The position numbers and the translations under genes were made by a program. A stretch of 64,000 nt of DNA from Camillea tinctor (Eukaryota; Ascomycota; Sordariomycetes; Xylariales; Xylariaceae): NCBI GenBank assembly GCA_022578605.1, contig MU394059.1, positions 434,001 to 498,000 on the forward strand, written 5' to 3'. Within the stretch, counting starts at the first letter, position 1. Each line of letters starts with the position of its first letter. Below the pieces are notes generated by a model. That model did not search any database and was not told where the DNA came from. It was given only the letters and a program-made list of their open reading frames with translations. This document shows positions 35,012 to 44,375 of this stretch, in pieces.

Positions 35012-36494
35012 TTACATGACAACACCAGAGTTGGAAGCAATACGCTGTGAGAAGCAAGTTAGTAGTCATCCAACGCCAGAGGGCCAATGAATAGGCTCTG
35101 CAATGTCTGGAAGAAAATAATCACGTACCGGCCACAGCTCAGCGGCTTCCTATTGTAAAGCATTAGTGGATATAAGTAACAAAGTAGCGACGTTTAGAGG
35201 ATCATACCTTTCCGACGGGTCCAGTAATAGCAGAGCCCTTCATCTCACCCTTGGGGTTGACGATCTAGCTTAGGTCAGCACCAAGGCACAAATTCATTCA
35301 GGATTGAACCCATCGATGGTAGGATCGCCACTTACCACACCAGCGTTGTCCTCGAAGTAGAGGAAAACACCGTCGGTGCGCTTCCAGGGCTTGGACTGTG
35401 ACTTTATTAGTTTTTGCTTGATACTGCACGTGAATAGGGGAGAATTACCTGGCGAACGATGACGGCGGGGTGGACCTTCTTTCGTAGTTCCGGCTTGCCC
35501 TGTAGCAGATGGTCAGTATCTTGCTTCGACAGGGTAGAGTCTCCACGACAAGCTCTGGGGGGGTGGGGGGGGATTCTTACCTTCTTGACTGTGGCCATCA
35601 CCATGTCGCTAAGTTCCATGTTAGTGGTTTGTCCACAGCAACATGACATATATATGGTGAGAAAAAGGGGGGGGGAGTGGTTCAAGTGTAAGACCCTCGA
35701 CCCTCGACCCTCGTTATGAAAGTAAACTCCATTTCAGGGGTAGTCTACACCCCATGTTCGGGATGAATAATAAACACATACCCAACACCTTAACAAGAGT
35801 CAGTAATCAGTCCTGATGCAGTTATGATGGTGCTTAAGAACATACCTCCGGCAGGCAACCGGTTGAGACGAGCACCAATACCCTTCACGGAGATGATGTA
35901 CAGGTTACGGGCACCAGAGTTATCCGCCTATGCGCATGTTAATAGGAGACAATAGGGGATACCGGATGTCTCGTGACGTACGCAGTTCATGATCGCACCC
36001 CTGAATTCGCCTCGTGTCAGCTAAAGCATCATGGCCATATACACCATTCGCGCTGGGGAAGGAAATAGGAGAGAGGGACGTACACGGGAAGACCCAGGGT
36101 CATCTTTAACTTGCCACCGGGGGCACCACGCCTGTTGAGCAAGCACCTTATTAGCCAGATGATCGAATGACATTATTGTTTTTTTTATTCAATTGTTGTT
36201 TTCCTCCTTTTTTTTTTCTTTGTCCATCTCTTCTTTTCTTTTCTTTCCTCCCGCTTTCCCTCCTGTTCTTATTATTTTATATCTTAAATCTTCGAATGCG
36301 ACCGATTCCGTTTTTTTTTTGCTCTCGTCATTGAAATCCCAAATTCCTTCTCTTTCTTCTTTCCTTTTTTTTCGTTCCTTTTTTTCGTCTTTTGATATAT
36401 TTCCCCCCTTCATAACTTTCCCCTTTCTATCCAAGGAATTGTCCTTTCCCCTCATATAAAAAATTCTGACGCTGACTTACGAAATCTTGGCCAT
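35012..36494 (-). CDS. rpl23: 60S ribosomal protein uL14 (RPL23), eleven exons
   Basis: Exons: 36494-36481, 36131-36084, 36000-35982, 35927-35846, 35788-35782, 35608-35581, 35499-35449, 35395-35336, 35264-35208, 35149-35129, 35044-35012. They total 420 nt, giving 139 residues, the expected length. Joined text includes [60 protein letters not shown] and the ending SNSGVVM, all hallmarks of eukaryotic uL14. The protein sits at the intersubunit face of the large subunit near the GTPase-factor site. Exon 1 has 14 nt and exon 5 only 7 nt. Intron 1 is the longest (349 nt), as often seen in ribosomal protein genes, and is strongly purine-rich in the sense strand. Every join is GT-AG. Confidence 0.96.
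35782..35788 (-). other. 7-nt micro-exon of rpl23
   Basis: The sense bases GTGTTGG lie between acceptor gttaag and donor gtatgt. They complete Gly-Val-Gly in LPAGGVGDMVMATV, which is invariant in uL14. Skipping a 7-nt exon would shift the frame, so correct inclusion is essential. The flanking introns are 57 and 173 nt. Confidence 0.92.
36132..36480 (-). other. Long purine-rich first intron of rpl23
   Basis: 349-nt intron, donor gtaagt and acceptor caacag. From about 36180 to 36460 the + strand is dominated by T and C, so the transcript is A/G-rich. I looked for C/D-box snoRNA boxes and saw no convincing pair. Confidence 0.7.
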
Positions 36495-37375
36495 TTTATC
36501 GATTTACTGTCGTTACGTTCGGGTCGAAAAAAAACGTTATCGAGTCGAAAGGGGAGTGTTCGATGTCGTCGTTGCGATCGCAAAAACCAGTAAATCGGAC
36601 TTTCGGAAGACGGAAGACGGAAATATTTCGTGTGGGAAGGAACAAAACAAAAAAAAAACCCTTAGGGCTGCAGCTAAAGCGTCCCGATAAGATCTTACTT
36701 CCATCGCTTATCTTATCTTAGATATCCTCCCCACTTGGGGAGGGACAGATAAGAACAGCTCGTGCAGCTTCCATCAAATGTCCGGCTAAATATGGAGACT
36801 TTCTTGGCCGGTCCCGAAAGGTTCCACTTATTCCCGTCTCGTTCTGCCCGTTACATAAGTACATGTATCCAGAAAACCTATAGATGCAAGTAGTTCTTAG
36901 TAATAGGTAGTGCTAGGTGCTATATATAGATCATATAAAGGATAGTATGGCTTCTCTCTTTACTGGACATTGTAGCCCTGTAAGTAGTACTTCAGTACTA
37001 GAAATAGGTACCATACAATGAGATGGCCTCGGTTGGTTAATGCTCCTCCTTTGTGCACTACTTACTATTTTATTATTTCTCTCTCTCACTATCAACAAAG
37101 ATATACAGATGAAAACAGTCAAATTTAATTGCATTTTTAAATTAGTTCTAAGTTTGTACAAGGAATGAATGGCACGAGAATATCATGTCAGTCCTCAGTA
37201 TGACAGTATCTGCTGTGAGTAGAAAGTAATAATAAGAAAACTCATCCGACATCTCGCGTACCACGTTTTCCCACCCTCTTAAGAAATTCTATTCATGTAT
37301 TTATTTATTGTCAATATTCTTACCCATATACAGAGATAATAGTCTTGACTCACCAACTTCGCAATCATCCCGAAA
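36495..37375. other. Divergent promoter region of rpl23 and the kinase-like gene
   Basis: 881 bases with no supported gene. Palindromic GATAAG/CTTATC text occurs at 36688-36720 (taagatcttacttcc...cttatcttatctta), resembling paired GATA sites, but this was spotted by eye only. Confidence 0.5.
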
Positions 37376-38851
37376 ATGGACAACAAGAAATCCGGTTCGA
37401 AATCCCGCCCAATTCCGGGCGCGGACAAGGTGTCTCCCAGGGCGGCGCAAGAAGCGCAAGACATGATGAAGAGGTTTGCGCGGGCAGGTGAGAGAAGGTT
37501 CCGATTTGAGAAAATAATAGGGGAGGGGTCGGCCGGGGTCACCTTCAAGATGAGGATAAAAGAAGAAGAGGGGCCACCTTCGCCGCACAGAACACCTTCG
37601 AGGTCCGTCAGGCGGTTCGTGATGAAGAGGTCCTTGAATGAGCAGGCGGAGAGGAATCTGGCGCAGGAAGTCAAGGTTCTAGAGGCATGTTATATCATCT
37701 AGGTCCTATAAAAAACAAATAATTCGTACTTGGATAATGTGTCTAACCCCTTTTATCCGCACAGCGATTCAAAGCCTCCATGCATATCTCACGTCCCTTC
37801 TACATTGACGACGGCAAGCTCGAAAACGCTCTATCTTACATCAATGGTCCCACACTGCTTACTGAGTGGATCGAGGGCGGCCTTCTATACGACTTCATCC
37901 AGAGGTTAGGGAACCGGGACCGACCTCTGCCCAATAGAATGCTTTGGAGGCTTTTCTTGTGTTGTAAGTTCAAAACATATATCATCAGAATTTAGACTAT
38001 GGAAATTAACGTATAAACTGCAGTCTGTCGATTCCTTGTTGCTATGGCCTGGCCTCCAGCAGGAGATGGAAGTGCTGCTGTCATAGAGACCATACCAGCA
38101 CCCAAACCACCAGTTTCCAGATTGGTCCACGGTGATTTGAATCATAGGAATGGTTAGTGGTTCAAATATATATGCGATAGGCCCTCTAAGATACTCTAAA
38201 TCACTAATGTTCCTTCTAACTAGTCATGGTCGACGCTTTTGAACCGACCGAGCATAGCAGGGTCCCTTTGCTGAAGCTCATCGACTTTGGGGGCTCTCGC
38301 GACTTGCCTGCGGCCGCAAAGTAAGCTCCAACCGCACGTAGTCCTCAGAAACGCATTGCTAAATAAAGTCACACAGTCAACCAGCGGATATAGCAGTGAA
38401 AACAAACATGCTATATATCGGACAAATCATGCTCACCTTGCTAGGGGGCAGCCACCGCGGCGGTTCGTCCGATATGCAAATCACCACCACCGGCGGCGAA
38501 GCTAAAACGATCAAGTCATGCGCCAGAGACCTAGATAACATGAACCCCGCGTACAAGATGCCGCAGCCACTGATTGCGCGCCATAAGGACAGGATGGATA
38601 ATCTAGACCCCAGAATAAGAAGCCTAGTGGCCCAATGCTGCGCGCTGAATACGGCGGACCGGCCCGACGTTGAAGATCTCTTGAAGGCAATCGAAGACGC
38701 GATTAAGACGACGACGCAAGACTACTATTCCAGTTATAAGTACGCTGCTGATGAGACCGACTCGGCCCTGCAGAGGATCTCGAGACAACTGCTACTCGAT
38801 GCGGACACAACGATCAGCGATGCACTCGGGGGTCTATCACTTGGACCATAA
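37376..38851 (+). CDS. Protein-kinase-like protein with HGD catalytic loop
   Basis: Five exons, 37376-37684, 37765-37963, 38024-38152, 38224-38320 and 38377-38851, give 402 residues. Kinase landmarks: Gly-rich loop IIGEGSAGVTFKM, Lys in RRFVMKRS (Lys 84), hinge TEWIEGGLL, catalytic loop VHGDLNHRN with Asp 207 and Asn 212, and the metal-binding DFG in LIDFGGSRDL (Asp 233). The usual HRD Arg is replaced by Gly (HGD), as in several atypical or small-molecule kinases, and no APE-type motif is clear. Catalysis is therefore possible but its substrate is unknown. Intron 1 must use a GC donor (GAG|gcatgt) to join VLE-RFKASMHI; the other introns are GT-AG. Fungal genomes carry many such short solitary kinases. 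The C-terminal tail is acidic. Confidence 0.82.
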
Positions 38852-39987
38852 AATGAATTCCATGAATGAATTAAAATTTAATTCGCTATATCTTACTATC
38901 GCCTTCATATATCGAGTTTGGTTGTCATTTTAGATTCGGAGAGCGAAGCCTCCGGGACGACACTTGGAGGCCCGGATGAAAGCCTTCTCCTACCACATCT
39001 ACCTGCTCTCACATCCCATGCAACCGATCGCGCCCGACTTCAGCATAATCGCTGCTGAGTTCTTCATGCCATACTCGCGGTTCGTATTTCCGCAGCTAGG
39101 TTCTCCATAACCACTCTCTCGTCTCAGTTAGCCCGTGGGAGCAAGGAACACACATGAGCTCGCGAATAAATGCCCCCTCTTTCGTTCAAATAGGACTTAT
39201 ACTATCCGGGGTCCGAAGAAAATATTATGATAGGTATAATCCTCCCGGGGTCCTCAACCTGAGGATCAAACGCTGTTCCTACATATTTTACGATAGGTAT
39301 CTATACTTACCCCTGAGTACAGGCTGGCTACGTCACGGGCTAGGCGCGTGGGACTCGGTGTAGATATCGCGGCGGATAGTAGCCCACTACACTAGAAAAT
39401 AGATAGTAGTGGGCGCTTGGACATCCTGAGTCTGAAGACGGACGGGGCTGGGCTCTAGCGACTATTCTAAGATAATAGTAACTGCTTGTTACCTATTTTC
39501 TCCTCCATGGTGTGCCCCCTTTACCCACTTGTCAAGCCACATTTATACCCAGATAACACCAGATTTGTACATAGTACTCACTTTGTTGACTAGGAATAGG
39601 GTTAATTGAAAACATTGCAATTTTGTTTATGACGAAAGCATTCTCTGTCGTGCTGTTATGAGCCCCTATGGATGTGTATACCCATATCAGCGTTCCTTGC
39701 AAATCAACGCAGTAGCAAATGATCAACCCCCTCCCACGCCCCTCAACCATTCACTGATATATGATATTTTATCTGTTCTCTGCTTTGATAGATCATTCAT
39801 ATTATCCCTTAGAGAGATTTTTTTGATCCTTCTTAACCCTTCGCCATCAAGCTTCTCAATATCCACCCCAATACACACCTTCATCCTCATGGTCAGTCTC
39901 ATCTTCATGGTCAGTCTCATCCTCTTGCTCGATCTTAATCTTGTCCTCGTCCATGTCCTGGCTCTGATCCTGAGATTGACTTCTATA
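38852..39987. other. Intergenic with one short coding-like patch
   Basis: 1.1 kb between convergent genes. At 38934-39110, preceded by a cattttag acceptor-like sequence, one frame reads through RRAKPPGRHLEARMKAFSYH and on to a TAA at 39108-39110 with protein-like composition. It matches no family I know. The rest is AT-rich spacer. Confidence 0.45.
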
Positions 39988-41677
39988 CTAAGGCGACGCA
40001 CTTCCATCCTGCGACCCGTCCTCCTCGTTGTCCACTAGCATGGTATCATCATCACCATCTTCTTCTTCTTCTTTTTCGTCTTCCTTCACCTCAACGTCAC
40101 CCGCGTCACCATTCTCGTATGCCGAGATGATACTACTAAGCTTCTTGACGTCTTCTTGGAGTTGGTTCCTGAAGTCAAAGATCCTTTCACGGGACTGTGC
40201 ATACACCTCTTGCTCAAGACATTCAAGAGCATCCTTTAGCGTATCAGGATTCACCGAATCGACAAGATTCCCTAGTATGGTGCATAATTTTGGGACATCT
40301 GACTCGGAAGATTCGGCCCCAACTGCACTCTCCGGATCGGAGCCTTCCTCCTCTAAACAGCTTTCAATGAGTTCAACTAGGAACCCTAGTCGATACTTCT
40401 TTGCCTGTGCTCTTACTAAGAACTCTTGGGTAGATTTTTGAAAGTCTTCTTGAGTGCTAGGAGCTGTAAAGGGGAGATCTGGCATTACAGCGGCGACTGT
40501 ATGGTAGATATTTCGTATCAAGCTTTTTAGCTTCTCGCTGCATAGCGATGAAGTATAGGGATCATCGTGGTTCCATGGGTTATCTTCCATAAAACTGCAG
40601 AATTGCATGACTAATCCTTTGTAAAGCGATTCATCAAGGTAGTTATTACCCAACGCTCCAGCTCGAAGACCTCGTGCGAGCAAAGTAAGCGAACCGGCCT
40701 TGATAACCGCCCTGCGGGCTCTACCTTGGAGTACGTCTCCGAACCATAAACCCTGTAGAATTTTAGTTGATGTTAGGTATTGGCATAGGCACACAGATTA
40801 AACATGAAAGAGGACAGAGGAAAATAATGTATCATACCTTGCAAGCGAACTCTATCTTCTTAGCTTCCGCCATTGAGATATTGTTCTGGCCATTCATTAG
40901 GTTCTCTAAGGCCTTCTCCGCATCTGACCGTTTGCAGGGGCGGCCGAGCGCAGTACACACAACGTCCTCGAGCCCTATTCGATGTTTAGGATTCTTCATG
41001 GTCAATAAGGTATTTTTCAGAAGAGTGTGTTTCGTATCATCCTTGATTGGTCTCCTCCATATCTCGTTTTCAGGGAGACGGTATTCTACGGAACACTCGT
41101 AATCAGATTTTTCTGAGAAGAAATCAGTATAAAACCGTGATATGTTTCTTTCCCAATCAGCATATCGTCCATTTTGCGTTGTGGAAAATGACCCATCTGT
41201 CCATTCATGGTAGAACACGATATGGTTCATGTACTTCTTCGGGAGGTATATTCTATCACACATGCTGTATTGTTTATTGTAGAGGAGATATAGTCTCATT
41301 TTACCCCTATCAAAATTCGCGCCAACAAGCTTCGCCTTGTCAGAATGAGGAATGATTTTATGATGTCTCATACTAAAGCTCTGCAAATCCCTAGGAACAT
41401 TACTAGTCCCATTTGGAGGATTGTCAATAGGAAGGAACTCGCCAACTATCAAGACAAGTTGGTGAGTGGGTTGATCAGAAACGTCTAGTTCCTCATCACT
41501 CCATTCCTTCCCAGCGCCTGTGAGGTCTTTAAAGGCTAAACAAACCAAGCTACCCGACGCATGATCACCATACGGCTTTGGTCGAATGCGAATCATTCTT
41601 CGCTTCTCCCGGCCAGGGCGACCCACGTCATATGCCCACAACTTCGGGTTGAAGGCGAGGTCATCCCCATAGGACAT
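39988..41677 (-). CDS. Hypothetical protein, acidic C-terminus
   Basis: Exon 1 is 41677-40838 (280 codons) and exon 2 is 40752-39988, giving 534 residues starting MSYGDDLAFNPKLW. The join (donor gtatga, acceptor tctacag, 85-nt intron) reads FACK-GLWFGDVLQGRARR in phase 0. I recognise no domain. The first ~200 residues look like a compact mixed alpha/beta fold with many aromatic residues (YMNHIVFYHEWTDGSF). The region from residue 280 onward is helical, and the last 45 residues are an Asp/Glu-rich tail broken by Lys. No signal peptide or membrane helix is seen. Domain searches against fungal families would be decisive. Another in-frame start upstream is weaker because it lacks a normal ATG. 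Confidence 0.7.
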
Positions 41678-42350
41678 TATGAGGAATATCAAAGACGTGT
41701 AGGTTGTAAATTGGTATTGGTATGGGGATGGGTAGATATCAAGTGCCTTGTTCTGGGCGAACTACTATGATGAAAATAGAATAAAATAAACAAGGAGAAA
41801 TAGAAAAGAAGTGTGGCATAGGTATTATATCTTAGGTAATACTACCTAGGTAGTGTTATCAGTATGTCTAGTATGTGCAGAGAGTGTGTGATGATAATGA
41901 TGATTGTGTAAGACGAGTGTGAGATTATTGAGGAAAGCAGAGAGGTAGTAGTACTCATCCAGTGCTGGGATGAATACCTTGAGATGGGTGAATTAGAGAA
42001 TGGCACAAGTAACTTCCGTTTATGCTCTACACGGGTTCGATGTCTCCTTCCAGAAGGTTTGTACTCAGGTATAGGAGTGCTCATAACAGATTAGCATGGA
42101 AAGAATGAGTCAAGGTATCTCTAAAATAGATTCGCGAAGTTCTTATATAATGTTCAGTTAGCAGGTTGGTCGATAGGTAGGTAATCAATACTTCGATGAA
42201 GCTGCTACTACCTAATATAACTCAAAAGGGGTAACACATGCCCCCTTTCCTCCTCTCCTCCACCTTTCCACAATTATACTACTCCCGCCTACTCCCCCCT
42301 CCCTTGAAATTCTAATCTATAAACTAGCTCATACTCCTACGAGCAGGTAT
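41678..42350. other. Intergenic, no supported gene
   Basis: About 670 bases between two tandem minus-strand genes: the promoter of the gene at 39988-41677 and the 3' region of the gene at 42351. It contains a TACCTAGGTA palindrome at 41843-41852. Confidence 0.55.
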
Positions 42351-43322
42351 CTATGCCTTCCTAGATATCCCCTGGCGTCCAAATTCGGCCTGCAAACCCA
42401 AAATCTTCTCGTTCATCTTCTCCAGCTCCCCCTCCAGCATCGTGATCTTCCTGTCCATATTATTCCGGTCCCTCCACAGCTTGAAGGACCCGTACCAGGG
42501 GCACAGCAAGCAGATGACCCCCTGGCCCAACCTTTCCCAGCTGCTTACAACCAGCGCCGCGATCCGGATGCCCGCGCCGGGGCCGGAGACCGGCTCAGTA
42601 TGGGTATTATACTGCTGGGCACCGCCAGCCCCGCCACCGGTGATAGTCTGCATCTCCCACTGCACTCTCTTGTTTGCATCATGCTTGCGGCGTTTCTTGT
42701 CCGCGGCCACCAACACCTTCGCAACATGGTAGCTTAGCCACCAGAGGATCAGCAGCGCGAAGGGCAGCAGCAGGATGATGAGCACCGTGACGAGGGGCTT
42801 GCCGATGTGTTCCCAGACCCAGTTCTTGACGGCGTCGCCGAGCTGCTGCTCGATCTCGGCGACCTTGTCCTTGACCTTCTGGTAGAGGTCCTCGACGCTG
42901 TTCTTGATGTCGTCGAGCACGCCTTTCGCCGCGTCGATGGCGTCGTTGACGCCGTCTTTGGCCGCTTCGATGGTCTCGTTGAGGCCCTTCTTGGCGTCGT
43001 CGATGGCCCCGTCCACTTTGGACGTCACCTTGCTGTAGACGTCGTCGGCGAGCGTGTCGAGGTCGATGTCCGTGCCGGGGATGTCGAGGCGGCGCTCTAA
43101 GGTAAGTTTTGTGGTGGCTATAGTGGCATCATCGTCATCGTTGTCGCCGTCGTCGACAACGTAGTTTAGTGGGTCGTGAAGTTGTGTTGGATTATCGTAC
43201 TGGTCAATGTCCAAACTTAGGGCATCGTTATGTGTATCAGTGGTATCGAATGATAGAACCACGGTAGAAACCAGTAGCAGAAGAAAAATTCTGCGTACCG
43301 GCGTAAGAGAATGCCATATCAT
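42351..43322 (-). CDS. Predicted secretory-pathway membrane protein with amphipathic repeats
   Basis: Single exon, 323 residues. It starts MIWHSLTPVRRIFLLLLVSTVVLS, a plausible signal peptide or first membrane helix. An acidic stretch (DDGDNDDDDA) follows. Residues ~85-160 form regular 11-residue-like amphipathic repeats (VTSKVDGAIDDAKKGL, NETIEAAKDGVNDAID, AAKGVLDDIKNSVEDL), similar in pattern to apolipoprotein or LEA helices. A clear TM segment VTVLIILLLPFALLILWWLSYHV follows, then a basic KKRRKHD stop-transfer stretch. The cytosolic tail holds a second hydrophobic patch and a C-terminal coiled coil (KITMLEGELEKMNEKIL). Topology is inferred as lumenal repeats and cytosolic tail. No function is recognised. 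The start is the first ATG of the frame. Confidence 0.75.
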   Translation of the reverse strand: MIWHSLTPVRRIFLLLLVSTVVLSFDTTDTHNDALSLDIDQYDNPTQLHDPLNYVVDDGDNDDDDATIATTKLTLERRLDIPGTDIDLDTLADDVYSKVTSKVDGAIDDAKKGLNETIEAAKDGVNDAIDAAKGVLDDIKNSVEDLYQKVKDKVAEIEQQLGDAVKNWVWEHIGKPLVTVLIILLLPFALLILWWLSYHVAKVLVAADKKRRKHDANKRVQWEMQTITGGGAGGAQQYNTHTEPVSGPGAGIRIAALVVSSWERLGQGVICLLCPWYGSFKLWRDRNNMDRKITMLEGELEKMNEKILGLQAEFGRQGISRKA

Positions 43323-44375
43323 AGCTGCTATCGTTGATCAATATTTTCGAAATTAAATCTACGAAGTTCGATACTCGATGTTAGAGCAGCACTAGATCTC
43401 CGAAATCCATGAGCAGAGAAACTCCCAAGATATATATATCACGAATACGAGTCTCGTCATTCAATAATTTACCTAGCTTCTTGTGTGGTCGTGTTGGACC
43501 AAGGGATTCATTCTGAACAAAGAGATGGGGAACAAACTGTGCCTCCGGGGCATACAGCGACAAAGGAATTCCATAAAAGAACTAAAACTACATATAGCCG
43601 CAGCATTCCAAGCCATGATATTTATGTTTGTGTTGGTTTGTATGCTTCTACACCTTCATAATATGGAGACTGTCCCCCAAAGTACGCGGGCATATATCCT
43701 TGGCTAATACTAGGGGGATAAACAGGTGATCGTATGAAAATGAAAATAAACAAAGACTTGACTCTGAGGATCTTATATAACCACTAAAGACAGATGGGAC
43801 GCTCGTAACCCCTACGGGCAGCCCTATATATGAAAGCACCAAAGTTATTATCAAAGGTTTAGTCGTATTAATGCTGCCTGCTGTACTTGAGGATAACCCA
43901 AGCATCATGTAAACTATCGCTGTAGTAGTCTAAAGCTCCCATAGACTAGCACTACTTCATCAGACGCGATCCTTCATTGTTATAGTGCCTGTCTTCTCTG
44001 TTATTCTGGCCGTGTGCCGCGACAATAGCATCCCGATTCACAGCTAGCATCCTTCGCTACATCAGCTCCCAATCTCCTCGAAACGAACGAGTTATAGGCC
44101 GGATTAGCAGATAGTCGCTGGTAATCGTATGGGCTATAGCAGATTTGCCGATTAACAACCATCATGTTCCTGTAAGTCCTCATCAAACTGGACACTAAAC
44201 GAACGAACATCTAAAACCCGACGCTCATTATGTATACCTAATACGATGTAGTGCAAACCACAGCCGATACAGGATCAAGCAGTTAAACCAGTAGCAAAAA
44301 AGCTATGTGCGCTACCTTGGTCTAACTTTGCCGAGCGAGCTAACTTGAGGCAACCAGAGCTCAAGAGGGCTCCAT
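43323..44375. other. Intergenic, no supported gene
   Basis: 1.05 kb between two tandem minus-strand genes. Nothing recognisable was found on either strand. It contains the promoter of the gene at 42351-43322 and the 3' end of upf3. Confidence 0.55.
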
